This document shows, in pieces, positions 11,383 to 22,021 of a DNA stretch of 64,000 nucleotides (position 1 is its first letter; each line of letters starts with the position of its first letter). The notes under the pieces were generated by a model, which was given only the letters and a program-made list of their open reading frames with translations, was not told the DNA's origin and made no database searches. The DNA is taken from contig NC_012878.2 in NCBI RefSeq assembly GCF_000003195.3, positions 56,730,629-56,794,628 of the forward strand. Reading direction: 5' to 3'. Made by a program: the position numbers and the translations under genes. Source of the DNA: Sorghum bicolor (Eukaryota > Streptophyta > Magnoliopsida > Poales > Poaceae).

Positions 11383-12450
11383 CTAGTTGTAGTCGCCGAA
11401 CAGATCATCAGAATTGTATTCAATGATCATGTTGTTGGTGGAGTCATTTGCCATGCCATCAGGTGGAAGAGGCGCCATTGTGTTGCTCGGTCCCGCTGGG
11501 GCGGGGTTGGAACATCCTGGGGCTGCCAGATCGTTGAAGTGTGCTTCAGACGGTTGTCCACCTTGGTTGGAGCGTCCTCGTCCCACGGAATGCAAGTACA
11601 GTTCCACAAGGTGCTTAGGGGTGCGGCATTTCTTAGTCGGGTGGTTGTAGCAACCACACTTTGTACAAGTTGAGGACTTGTCTTTTGACTTAGAGTTGTT
11701 GCCTTTGCCCTTAGCACCTCGAGGCTTACGGGGTCCCTTGCGCTTGTTTTTGCCTTTGGAGGATCTAGGATTGCCATTCTTGTTGACATCCTTTGGTGTC
11801 TGTTTCTGAGCATTTGCATGTACTTCGGGCAAGGGCTTGGCACCGACAGGGCCTTGATTGGAGTTCCATATGAGGAGCTCATTGTGCCTCTCAGCCTGAA
11901 GTAATGTTTTAATGAGATCAGAATAGACTGTGAATCCCCTCTCACGGTATTGCTGTTGGAGGATCATTTGAGCGGGAAGCATGGTAGACAAAGTCTTTTC
12001 AATTTTCTCCGCATCAGATGGCTCCTTTTCACAAAACCTCAGTTTGGAACTGAGTTTGTGCATGGCGTGGTTATATTCATTCACAGATTTGAAATCTTGA
12101 ATGCGGAGGTGGTTCCACTCATGAGTGGCCTCCGGGAGAATAACTGCCTTTTGTTGCTCATACCGCTGTTGCAAAGCAAGCCAGAGAGCCCGTGGGTCCT
12201 CTTCCATCAGATATTCAGCTTTGAGATCTGAATGGATGTGGTTCCTTATTATGTATAAGGCATGATACTTGGATGGTTCAGACAATGGAGCATCTCCCTG
12301 TTTGGGAGTGTCAATTGCCCTATACATTCCGCGTAACGATAGACTCACTTTGAGATCCATCGCCCATGTAGGGAAGTTGTGTCCATCAAGAGCTAGCTCG
12401 GCAAATTCCTTCTTAGAAGAAACTTGGGCATCAGACTCTTTGGTGGCCAT
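11383..12450 (-). CDS. gag: Copia gag nucleocapsid protein
   Basis: A 355-aa open frame opening MATKESDAQVSSKKEFAELA. It carries the UBN2/gag-type core of plant Copia elements (LALQQRYEQQK, TMLPAQMILQQQYRERGF). After a basic Lys/Arg-rich stretch comes one CCHC zinc knuckle, CTKCGCYNHPTKKC, followed by an acidic tail. The protein would coat the element RNA and form the virus-like particle. It is undamaged. Confidence 0.9.
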   Translation of the reverse strand: MATKESDAQVSSKKEFAELALDGHNFPTWAMDLKVSLSLRGMYRAIDTPKQGDAPLSEPSKYHALYIIRNHIHSDLKAEYLMEEDPRALWLALQQRYEQQKAVILPEATHEWNHLRIQDFKSVNEYNHAMHKLSSKLRFCEKEPSDAEKIEKTLSTMLPAQMILQQQYRERGFTVYSDLIKTLLQAERHNELLIWNSNQGPVGAKPLPEVHANAQKQTPKDVNKNGNPRSSKGKNKRKGPRKPRGAKGKGNNSKSKDKSSTCTKCGCYNHPTKKCRTPKHLVELYLHSVGRGRSNQGGQPSEAHFNDLAAPGCSNPAPAGPSNTMAPLPPDGMANDSTNNMIIEYNSDDLFGDYN

Positions 12451-14366
12451 TGCCTACATGTTTATTTGCATAAACTTAATTAATTGCGGGGTTGTAAAAT
12501 TAACAAGAATGTAATTGCATATTTATATAACAATGTAAATTGCGTATATAAAAACAATGTAAAATTGTATATGTAAAACAATATAAAATTGCGTATGTAA
12601 ATAACAAGGTAAACTTGTTTATGTGTAGCAAGGTAAACTTGCATATGTTTTATGGTATTTTGATTTCTCATTTTGTGGAACATAGGTAGTCACCATGGAG
12701 GTGTAGACCATTTTATATTTTCACTTTGGATGTAGTCCTTGTATGTTTATTATTAAATTTGGGAGAGCACTTTGAGGAATAAATCCCGCAGTAGTATGAG
12801 TACTACCTTGTGGTCGCCAAAATAATAATAAATTAAGGTGACATCTAGTGAAAAATAGTATTCCAAATAGGGAGAAAAATTGACCATAAAAATATTTATA
12901 TATATACATGTGATAGGGAATTGTAAAGACAAAACGCGTTCGGCATGTAATAAATTTTTCATTCATAATATGATTGCGGAATGTAAAAAAATATTTACAA
13001 TGCAATATAGGCATCAGTGTCTAAATTTACAAGAAAATTAGACTAACAAGCTGATGTAATTTAGGGAATGAAAAAAATGTTATGTAAATAAATAAATTAG
13101 CTAATTCAGAAAAATAAAATAGCCAATGATAACTGGCCCAGGCTGAAAGCTCGCAGGCCTCAACCTGGGCCTGGGCCGTTATTTTGGCCCAAATGGGGGT
13201 GGGGGAGGTGGGCCAATATAAGGCCAGGGGCTAGGGTTTGCAAACCCTAACCCCCAGCCCCATCAGCCGCCGCCGCCAGAAGACCAGGAGGTGGGTGCCC
13301 TACGCGTGGGACCGCGTGGGCCCGTGGGCCCCACTTCGCCGCGCCGTGGGGGGCGACTGAGCGCAGTGGTGCGCGGTCGGGACGCCGCGCGAGGCCGCGA
13401 GCTGGGGCGTTAGCTGGGCGCGGCCGCGCCGAGGCCGCGAGCCGCCATTGTGCCGCGTCAGGCCCGCGGCCACAGCCGGACCACCACGCCGAGCGCCGTC
13501 GGGTCGCCGTGCCGCGGGCGAGCGAAGCCTTCGCTCGGGCGGCTGAAGCCGCGTCGCGCGGGTGGCTGCGGCCGCGTCACGCGCGCTGACGAGCGGTGCC
13601 GGGGGTGCCGCGCCGTGCTGCGGGGCCGAGCAAGGCCGCGAGGCGGCCGGCTCCTCCGCGTCGTACCGAGCGCGGGTATCCGCGCGCAGGGGCGGGCCGC
13701 CGTCGTCGAGCACCGCGCCGAAGGCGGCCTCCGTTTCCAGCGCAGGAGGACCGCGGCAAGGCCGCGCGTGGGCGACCGTGCCGAGCAGCGGCCGCTCGGG
13801 CTCCTCCTCCCCCTCCCCCAGTGACGTCCTCAAGCCGGGGGAGCGCGTCCCCGAGCCGAAGGCCCGTTGGGGACGCGGATCCACGTGCGGCGGAGTCGCG
13901 AAGGAGGAGGTGGTGGCGGTGGTGGTGGAGCAGCGAGCGCCGGGTCGACGATGTACGCCGGCAGACGAGTCGGCGCCGACATCCGCGCCGCGATGGTTGG
14001 TGGAGACGGACGGCGCGGAGGCGGGCTGTGCGCAGCCCGCTCAGAAGACGGCGTCGGCGTCGGGTACCGAATCGGCGACTGCGGCTCTATGCCCAGTGAC
14101 AGCCATTGGCTGGCCACCATGGATGGTGGCGGTGGTGGGCACGGGCCGTCGCCGTGGAGTGGACACCTAGGCCGGGGTGGAGCCGGCAAGGCGAGGACCG
14201 GCGCTGGAGGCGCCGGTGGAGTCGGTGCCCTCGACGGTGGCGCCGCGGGCGAAGCCGTGGACGACACCACCGAACGCCGTGACGGAGGGCCGACGTTTGC
14301 ATGTCGGTTTCCTCCGAAACGACGTCGTACAGGAAAACGCCCGGGGTTCCTGTTGAGATCACGGCG

Positions 14367-14621
14367 TTAGCCACGAAAGCGATAGCCGCGAGCCTCGCCA
14401 AGGAGTTCCCGGATGTCCTCCAGTAGTTCCGCCTGAAGGCGGTTGTTGCCGAAGTGTGTGCCCAATGTCCGGGCACGGTTCATCGCCATCCAGACGATTT
14501 GGAGGATGAGAGAAGCCATTGAGGCAGGATTACGGCGAGGGAAAGGCATGATTCTACCTTGGGGTGATGCCCTGGGCGAAGGTCGATCTCTCGACGATGT
14601 TCTATCCAACCGAGCTATCAC
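14367..14621 (-). CDS. Small leader ORF of the Copia element, unknown function
   Basis: An 84-codon frame just downstream of the 5' LTR and upstream of gag. The second half (ILQIVWMAMNRARTLG, then LEDIRELLGEARG) has helical, protein-like composition, while the first half is Arg/Pro-rich. I do not recognise the product. It may be an uORF, an exon of captured host sequence or chance. An internal ATG (MASLILQ) is an alternative start. Confidence 0.3.
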   Translation of the reverse strand: MIARLDRTSSRDRPSPRASPQGRIMPFPRRNPASMASLILQIVWMAMNRARTLGTHFGNNRLQAELLEDIRELLGEARGYRFRG

Positions 14622-14634
14622 CTCTGGGGCAGGG

Positions 14635-14655
14635 GAGAGCGATGTGCTGATAACG
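14635..14655 (-). promoter_or_regulatory. Probable primer-binding site of the Copia element
   Basis: Immediately internal to the 5' LTR, the minus strand reads CGTTATCAGCACATCGC. The TATCAG core resembles the initiator-Met primer site common in plant Copia elements, but the match is imperfect. Confidence 0.5.
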
Positions 14656-14955
14656 TGTTACAAGTAGAATGCGAGAGTACGAGAACAGAGAGGAATAGAA
14701 TGAACTCGGGGTGTTTGTTTATTCGTTGATCACGGGTATTTATACAGTCGGGGGGGAGAGGAAACTCTCGCCCCAAGTAACTCGTGCCCACGATGAGTCG
14801 TGGGTGATATCACGGAGGTGGAACCGGTCTCCACGGGTACGTGCGTAGTCGTGGGTGATATCCCGTAGGCCGTCGTGGAAGAAGTCGTAGTTAGGATAGA
14901 TCTCCCGTAAAGGGAATCCGAGGAGATGAGATCACCCCGGAAAATATCCGTAACA
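14656..14955 (-). repeat. 5' LTR of the Copia element
   Basis: 300 bp with TGTTAC/GTAACA ends. It carries the promoter for the minus-strand transcript; 'gtatttatacag' at about 14737 gives a TATA-like TGTATAAATAC in the transcription direction. It is followed by the ATAAA target duplicate at 14956-14960. Confidence 0.93.
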
Positions 14956-14960
14956 ATAAA

Positions 14961-15549
14961 GAAAGATTTGTTATAGCCGAAGTAGGCTCATGGTTTAGAC
15001 GACTGTCTCCTGTAGTTTGTACGCCCCTGCACCTGAAACTGAAAGTGTAGCTGTGCCAAGTGTGTGTTCAGTGACTCGTGTTCTTGTTCTAAAAAATTCG
15101 CTAACATGGATTAACTGGGGTTCAATACCTCTGGGGAAATCATGTAACAGAGTACCATACCACGTATCACAGAAGCACAAGGTTATTAGTAGTGACATGC
15201 ACGTTAAGAAATCATATGCTCGTTGCGAGAACATGCAGGAAAGAACATTTTGAAGGACTGAAAATTGTAATGCCTTGCTTTCTTGTTTTTGTATCGTAAA
15301 GACTAGCAACATGTACACAGTCTCTGGCCTCCATATACCATTTGTGAAATATCTTGGCAAATGTACAGCTATATTCTGGGGGCCGATGCCCAAACTTGCA
15401 AACTACTATCAGAAGAGAACTGGTCACAAGCGATATGATGAGGCGATTCTTTCTCTTCTCTGTTGCACAGTACATGCATTTTAGTCACATACATACAACT
15501 GGATGATTTATCAGAGTATCAGTACATCCACCAGTCTGGTGCTGCACAA
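14961..15549 (-). other. 3' flank of PnsB3, no separate gene seen
   Basis: This lies between the Copia element and the last PnsB3 coding exon. It probably contains the PnsB3 3' UTR. Short open frames on both strands resemble nothing I know and are not called. Confidence 0.4.
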
Positions 15550-16718
15550 TCATTTCTTCCACTGGGGCAGCCGTTGTACCACAACCTAAAAAAGCATATA
15601 GCAGTGTATATGGTTAAGTACTTCATTGAACTTACTCTTTTGTTTTTTTGGCTATATCCAGTTGAACTGAGTTTCCTTTTTTAGCTTAGTATAGTTACGT
15701 TGTGTAATGGGAAAAACAGGGGGTATCTACAAAACATTCAGTAGTTTCTTTTCAAAAGGGCAGACACGTTCAGAAGTGAAGTGTTAATTGCAGAATGTGT
15801 GGTAATAAAATGAAACATGCCTTGCCGGAGTTCTCTTTGTTGCCTACAATAGTCTGACAAGCTAGCCTCCATGAGTCTGGTTTCTGACATAGACAAAAGA
15901 GATGAAACGAGCTTGATCAACAGACAACAAAGGAACTGAGTGCTGAGTGAACTGCACACTGTCTAGTGCCTACCTTCTTCAGGTACCGATTCTCGGTGTT
16001 CGTCCTTTCATTCAGGAGCTCCTTTCCATCAATTATCTGTAAATTCGCAAACATTCAGCTGCTGTAGGGAGTGGCCATTCCCATTTTTCAGTTGCAAATA
16101 CTCAGTTCTGTAGATTAGGGTGGAGAGGAAGTACCTCGACGATGCAAGTGCCGCAGCTTCCGCCGCCACCGCAGTTCATCACTTTACCCTGCGATGCGAA
16201 ACAGCAAGACCACTCTCTGTCAGACAACGGCACAACCCGACGAAGAAAAGCAGAGCGATCTATCGGGGGAGGGCTCACGTATGCAGCGTAGAGCTCGATC
16301 TTGTTCTCGTTCATGATGTCACGGAGGAGCTTCTCGCCGCTGGCCGCCTCCGCCCGGTCCACCGGGAAGGAGCCGTCGGCGCCGGGCTTCGGCTACAGAG
16401 CAGCACAGAGTGGAGACCTAATCAGGCAATCAGGCGTCCAGCGACTAGACCTACATCCGCGTCGTCGGCGTCAGAGGCGGGCAAGGGAGAGGCAAGCAGG
16501 CTTACCCCGACGAACTCGAGCTCGATTTGCGGCTTGGGCAGCGCCGGCGCCGGCGCGCCCTGGGACACGTTGGGCGACGCGCTGGAACATCTGACGGTGC
16601 CGGCCCTGAAGCGCCGTGGACCCCGGTGGCCGCTGCCCGAGACGCGGGGAGAAGCGGAGGTGGAGGCGGCGAAGGGGAGGGATGCGAGCGCCCCGCAGGC
16701 GGAGCTCGTGGCCGCCAT
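15550..16718 (-). CDS. PNSB3: PnsB3 (NDF4-type), ferredoxin-like subunit of chloroplast NDH
   Basis: Six exons on the minus strand (16506-16718, 16279-16392, 16135-16188, 15974-16036, 15821-15883, 15550-15585) give 180 aa. Residues 1-50 or so form a Ser/Arg/Ala-rich chloroplast transit peptide. The mature part is a plant-type 2Fe-2S domain: VMNCGGGGSCGTCIVE supplies three ligands (C-x5-C-x2-C) and RLACQT the fourth. The last residues are VVVQRLPQWKK. The protein belongs to subcomplex B of the thylakoid NDH complex, used in cyclic electron flow around photosystem I. All exon joins keep frame. Intron 5 has a GC donor (AAG|GCATGT) and acceptor TTTTTTAG; without it the family C-terminus is lost. 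The start is the only ATG giving a transit peptide. Confidence 0.9.
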
Positions 16719-18002
16719 GGCCTCTCCTTTTGCTTTTGGTGTGGACGTGGCCGCGTCGGCGTCGGTCGGCTGGTTTCGTTGGAAACGCGACGAGTTCCCT
16801 TTTCTTTATCGTCCGCGCGAAGGTGTGGTGAGGTGAACTGGGCTGGCCGCTGGCGTGTGGCCGCGCCGCGCGTGGGGTCGAGCCGTCGGCGACTCGGAGA
16901 GGCCTCGCGCGGCGCAGCGGACACCACCACCACCACCACACCACACCACATGGGTGGCTGCTGCTGGAGCCGGAACTGCCCGGTCTCTCACGGTGAATCG
17001 GTGATCACCGGAAGCGTCTGGGCTACTCCCGATTCCCCGCGCCATCTCTGTTCGTTTCCGCCACTGGGCCGCGCCGCGCATGACAAGGAAACCTGGCTGT
17101 GGGCTTAACCGTCTGCGTGTTGAGGCCACTGGGCCGCGCGCCCGCGCGGGAAGTTTTGCGTGGGTGAGTGGGTCGCGAGAGGCCGGGGGGATTTGGCGAT
17201 GGCCGAGGTCCGAGGCCCGAGGGAGCGCACGCGATGACGCCTTCCTAGTCCTAGTGTTCAGTCCAAAAAGGAACCCCTTGCTGCATCGTGTATTTTCATA
17301 CCCGCACGGCGGCCATTGCTGCATTTGCGTACTGGCACGCAAAAGAATCTGCCCAAGATCTCTCAGTCATCTCATACTTGTATTGTAAATAAACATGGAA
17401 GTTACACTGATGGGAATAACGGCAGATGTTGATGTGTGCGCTGAAGCTGAATGTTGCACTGACGAGTGTGTAGGACAATGGCTAGCTGATTCCATTGCCC
17501 CCAAGCAGCGCCGGCGCTCTTTAATTAGCTCGTGATAGCTGAACTGAACGCATGGAGCATACTACCTTCTTGTTGTGGAAAAAAGGAGGGAGAGCGATGG
17601 GAGGGTGGAAACAAACTGGCGCGACAAGGGTCGTGTAACCGGCCGCAACGACACAGCCATTGTGTCTTTCGACCCCTTGCTCTTTGGTCTTGTACTAATG
17701 TAGTATCAAAGCAATGTATCTAGAAAGGTAAAAATGACTTTATAATTTAGATCCGCGAGAGAGATAAACTCTTTGCTCTTTCTTCATGTCATCTGTGCAT
17801 TCCCGGGAAAATATCTTTGTTGCGCGGGAAAGTGCCGATTACATAGTACCAATAGGTTATATCCATTGGAGGGCAACCTATAGCACTTTAGCTGCATATA
17901 GGACTCCCAATTTGTTGTTAGTCCGAAAAAACACTTTTTTGTATTCAAGTAAAAACACTATGCCCCCACCCCACTCTACCTTCCCTCTCCACACTTTTTT
18001 TT
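16719..18002. other. PnsB3 promoter and intergenic DNA
   Basis: No further gene is recognised. A (CCA)n-like simple repeat lies at about 16922-16950. The segment to about 17230 is GC-rich, the rest is average. Both strands have only short frames. Confidence 0.4.
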
Positions 18003-18390
18003 GATGGTCAATGGGGGGGGGGGGAAACGATCCCCACCTGAATGCTTTATTAGCCCATCTTGACTCAAGAGTTATAGTAGGTACAGAGAGATTACAGGAA
18101 TAATTCTACAAAGTACCCTAGATTTATAAACACATGGAACCGAAGTTTCCAACTAGGTCTAGCCCTGACCTTGTCTAGCCATATCAAAGATAGAGCACCA
18201 GATATCTGCAATGGGACGCTTCCTCCTGGCTAGCCTAGAGCGCCACCAGTTTTCTACAGACCGTAAGTCTAGACTGATCGGAGTCGTCCCGTGATCGGAG
18301 TCATCAAGCGACATGTTCCAAAAGCTAAACCGATTAATCCGGGGCCCGTTAACTCTTTTTTGCCAAGATCGACTTGAAGTCAAGATGGTC
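18003..18390 (-). mobile_element. 3' end of a LINE (distal part, split)
   Basis: Read on the minus strand, the segment encodes a C-terminal peptide with WWRSRLARRKRPIADIW and then stops. It continues through a 3' UTR and finishes in an A-run (T-run on the plus strand at 17995-18002). This is the usual tail of grass non-LTR retrotransposons. It probably belongs with 21072-22021, separated by the Gypsy-like insertion. Confidence 0.55.
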
Positions 18391-19839
18391 GGATACGGGC
18401 GCTACGCAGCAGCTTGTTGACTTGGGCATGCAGGCACATGTCACATCCGACAAACTCGCACGCAGCTTAGATCAATTCACTGTTGTCGATCCCATCTCCT
18501 GTGCGTGCTGATGTATCGGCGACGGTTTTTTATAGCATCTACATGCTAACGAACCAGCACGGAGGACACAGAGATATACGTGAGAGATTTTTCGTCAACT
18601 GATCGGGCGACGTTTCCACTTCGACCTCGAATCCAACTGCGCTCGTCGTGGTCGTCTTGTATTGATGGCACTGATTTCGTCGGTAAGCGTCCGGCTTATT
18701 CGTGAGAGCATCGAATTTGATGACGAAGCACAACTCAAACAGCCAGAGTCTAGTACACGGAGGTCTGGCGACGTACAGAGCTACTAAGAGAACCTCTTGA
18801 CCTGTCAAGCAAGCACTCGGAGCCTATATTCGATCTACAGTAGCATGCAAGGCAAATACATACACGTTCTTCGGCTTGTTGAGAAGCTAATGACAATCGT
18901 CATGACTCCGACTACATAAAGACGTCCAAGCTGTCAAGCTATCAGGCGAGCAGTAACGAGCCATTAAGCGAGTCGCTGAACAAGCCACGTTGAAGCATTC
19001 ACGGAACCGTCGAGCGAGCCATCTAAATCACATCTATCTCCTCAAATATCATGACTCGCCGACTCCTCTACTTTACTCGGCATCGATCAAGGCTCATGAT
19101 AGGACTCTGTCACGACGAGCGACGGACCTTGAGCAAAAGAGATCGCAAGCACAAACATGATCGTCGACCTGTTCACAATCATCTACGACTCCGACACATA
19201 CCTGTGCAAACTGTTCATGCAAATCGTCAAGCTCCGTCCGAGCTCCAAACGATCCTTGGAGCTGGCTAGCGAGCTCCTCGGCCTACGTGCTATCGTCGCG
19301 TTGCAATGACGATCGCCGCGAAGAAGGACGCTATGACAACTGCGACCACCGTCATAACAGCAAGTCAAAAAGCTCGAAGGCCAGACAATTCTGTCACCAC
19401 CGCCCAGACTTTCGTCCAAAGATAAGTACACTTCTAATATTTTATTTATTTATGGCATAATATTTTTAATATTATTATTCTTCAAAACAATTTTTTTGGT
19501 TAGTCGACTAGTTTTTCCTCCTACACGAGTTTTCCAGAGCCGGTACTGTCTCCGACTCCTCCCTACACGTGCATGAGATCCGCCCTCTGCGTTCCGGGTG
19601 GTCGGCAGTAGCTCTCTGGCGAGGCTAGCAATCTCACGCGTGTCTAGGTTCCGTACCTCATGCTAATTGTTGGCTAGACCAGAGCTGGTACAAGCTCTAG
19701 GATGAATTAACTATTCGTGATAATTTTATAACGAAAAATCTAAAACTTATCTCAGTACTGATTTTTTATCTAGAGTTTATTTATACATCATATACTACCT
19801 ATTCTCTATATTTATTTTTCAGGAGTTTGGCCCAGTCAA

Positions 19840-20175
19840 CAAGCTACGCTCGGGGACTCGTCGACTATTCCCTACGCTGTGCTCGGGGACTGCTCCGACC
19901 ACCGAGCACGTTTACGTTCCCAACCACGCTCGGGGACTTGTCGACAAGTCTCTACGCTGTGCTCGAAGATTGTGCCGACCACCGAGTCCGTTTACGTTCT
20001 CAACCACGCTCGGGGACTTGTTTACCAGTCCATACGCCGTGCTCGGGGACTGTGCCGACCACCGAGCACGTTTACGTTCCCAACCATGCTCGCGGACTGG
20101 TCGACCAGTCTCTATGCCGTGCTCGGAGACTCATCAATCATCTCCCTGCGCTGTGCTCGGGACTTGCTTCGATTA
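19840..20175 (+). repeat. 80-bp tandem repeat, about four units
   Basis: The landmark 'tacgctgtgctcggggac' recurs with an exact 80-bp period at 19873, 19953, 20033 and 20113, with diverged spellings. Each unit carries two 'gctcggggac' cores. Short open frames across it are repeat artefacts. Confidence 0.85.
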
Positions 20176-20693
20176 CTCTCCAACCACAGCTTGGGGATTG
20201 CTTTTCTCAGTTATGGATAATTTTAATTTTTTAGACCTTGCTACAAGGCTCATACTTCGCCTTCCAGCAAGCTCGGGGACTACATCGGTACGATGCATCT
20301 AAACGATGCATCTCAGTTTCAGAATTTCTTTGAGGACTTCTCTTTTGACCCTGGCACCACGTGCCTACGTCACCTACTACCAGGCTCGGGGACTAAGTGG
20401 GCACACTTCACCTTGCGGTGAATATGCTTGCTTTTTGAAAGACTATACTTTTCAGAAAAATAAAGTGGGCACACTTCACCAGGAAAGAAATCTTTTTTGA
20501 TTAAGAGCACCATACATTCTTCGAACAACCTGCTTCTTCGTTGTCAATGTTGATCAACTGTCTTTTGAGTCAGTCAAAATACCGTTGCAACTGTTTGGGC
20601 GGCTTTCCTGCTTATTGAAGACGTCAAGCCTCACTGATCGAAGAAGCTTAAGACGGCGTGTTACATCACAATACATGATGCTCGGGGACTAGC

Positions 20694-21071
20694 TGTGGGG
20701 GTATAAACTCCTATACCCTCATAGGCCTATATGGGCCACACCATCAGAGGTGGCTCGGCCCACAGGATGAAGACGTGCGGCGCACGACTGGTCGGCGTGC
20801 TCCGCAAGGCTACAAGATATTGTATCAAATAGGATAGTTTACTTGTAACTCTCTCCCTTCACGATATATAAGGAGGGGCAGGGGTCCCTTAGAGGACAAG
20901 TTATACACAATATTCTCTCAACACAAATCAATACAATCAGACGCAGGACGTAGGTATTACGCCAACTCGGCAGCCGAACCTGGATAAAAAGCTTGCCCGT
21001 GTCTTGCGTCACCATCAAGTTCGTAGTTTGCGCACCGTCTACCGATAAACTACTACCGTGGGTATACCCCA
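20694..21071 (+). repeat. LTR of the Gypsy-like element
   Basis: Begins TGTGGGGGTATAAAC and ends GGTATACCCCA, so it has TG...CA ends with a short imperfect terminal inversion. 'gatatataagg' near 20863 is a likely TATA box, followed by typical R/U5-like sequence. The following AGGTA would be the target duplicate, but its partner is not found because the left end is lost. Confidence 0.75.
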
Positions 21072-22021
21072 AGGTAGACTGCCGACCAGCTTTCGTCGAC
21101 AGACCGCACATCCGATCTGAAGACGTAGCTGTTTCTCGCCTTCCAGATGTGCCAGCACACTAGTGCTAAGAAAGTTGGGAACTCTTGTAGCGGCATATTG
21201 GCGGCAGGCGTCACGGTATGCAAAGAGTTCAAATCCGTTGAAATCACCGATGAAAGCCCCAGTGCCCTCCACACTGTGTTGCCAAGATTGCAACCCCAGA
21301 TGATATGCTCGGGCGTCTCTTCGTGTTGATGGCAGACCTCACAAGTAGTGTCGCTGACCACACACTTTTTCACGAGCACTGAGCGAGATTGCACCCGCCC
21401 CTGCATCAGTAACCACATGAATAGCTGAACTCGCGGGGGTGCGGCATTTTTCCAGATGAAAGATGCTTTAGCATCCACTGCAGTTCCCCTAGCCTTGAGC
21501 ATCCTGTAGATAGCGCCGCTGTCGAGGTTTGAGTCTCCTTTACTGAAATTGGAGATACGCCTGTCCATCGCTTCAGAAAGAGTGACAGAGTTCAAAGCAG
21601 CTCGCAGAGAATTGAGTTCAGAAACTGCTTGACTTGAGAGCCTGGGCACGAGAGACTGCTCGATCCCCAACTCCATCATCTGACAGACCGAAGCAGTCTT
21701 TAAGGTGCAGTGTGAGAACAGAACTGGGTAAGCATCCTCCAGCGCGTCATCCCCCAGCCAGACATCTTCCCAGAACGAACAGGACTTCCCATCACCGATG
21801 ATAACTGAGGTTAGTGCTCTGTAAAGTGGCAGCAGAGATCGGAGTGTCTTCCATGGTCACCATGGATGTCTCCGGTTAGAGTGACAATGGAGGCCCGCCC
21901 CTGCACCCACCTTGCCCAGGCAGAAGATTCAGTACAATGCAGACGGTGCAGGAGTTTCAGAAGTAGACAGACGTTCTGAGCACTTAGGTCCCTGATACCA
22001 AGTCCTCTTCCATCCATTTCT
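21072..22021 (-). mobile_element. LINE fragment: RT C-terminus and zf-RVT
   Basis: On the minus strand, a piece with RGLGIRDLSAQNVCLLLKLL (after the reverse-transcriptase thumb) is followed by the plant LINE zinc-finger region. That region contains FIWKNAAPPRVQLFMWLLM, then CEVCHQHEETPEHIIWGC and CWHIWKARNSYVF. Frames are broken between about 21680 and 21810. The element is 5' truncated near 22021 and interrupted by the LTR at 21071. Confidence 0.75.

Larger units (their letters stand above)
12451..14655 (-). other. Long bipartite leader of the Copia element
   Basis: This is 2.2 kb between the 5' LTR and gag. Positions 12480-13130 are very AT-rich with short direct repeats of the type 'gtaaattgcatatg'. 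Positions 13140-14350 are extremely GC-rich with many overlapping open frames on both strands, none recognised. The plus strand at 13130-13265 looks like a host promoter: several GGCCCA/TGGGCC boxes, 'ccaatataagg', and the telo-box palindrome 'ctagggtttgcaaaccctaa' (13231-13250). Whether this is family sequence or captured host DNA cannot be decided here. Confidence 0.6.
6940..14960 (-). mobile_element. Complete Ty1/Copia LTR retrotransposon
   Basis: The element runs on the minus strand between two near-identical LTRs (6945-7248 and 14656-14955) and is flanked by the 5-bp direct repeat ATAAA (6940-6944 and 14956-14960). It contains a primer-binding-like site, a 2.2-kb leader, intact gag, intact pol in the order protease, integrase, reverse transcriptase, RNase H (the Copia order), and a polypurine tract. 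I count about seven substitutions between the LTRs plus short G-run and A-run indels, so the insertion is geologically recent. Both large frames are open, so the copy may be autonomous. Confidence 0.95.
18391..21071 (+). mobile_element. Gypsy-like LTR element fragment, 5' LTR missing
   Basis: The right end is an LTR (20694-21071) with an upstream polypurine-like 'gctcggggactagc' that orients the element on the plus strand. The upstream 2.3 kb includes an 80-bp tandem repeat and repeated 'gctcggggac' motifs seen in the 3' regions of grass Gypsy elements. No intact gag or pol and no second LTR are visible, so it is truncated or non-autonomous. The left border is approximate. Confidence 0.6.

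Noticed and set aside
13300..14270. Many long frames in the Copia leader (up to 202 codons)
   Set aside because: Extreme GC content removes stops in all frames; residues are Arg/Ala/Pro/Gly-rich with no recognisable domain.
19840..20175. CRISPR-like regular repeat
   Set aside because: 80-bp contiguous diverged units without spacers in a plant retroelement; not a CRISPR array.
19827..20302. Overlapping 110-135 codon plus frames
   Set aside because: They are artefacts of the 80-bp tandem repeat in an LTR-element tail.
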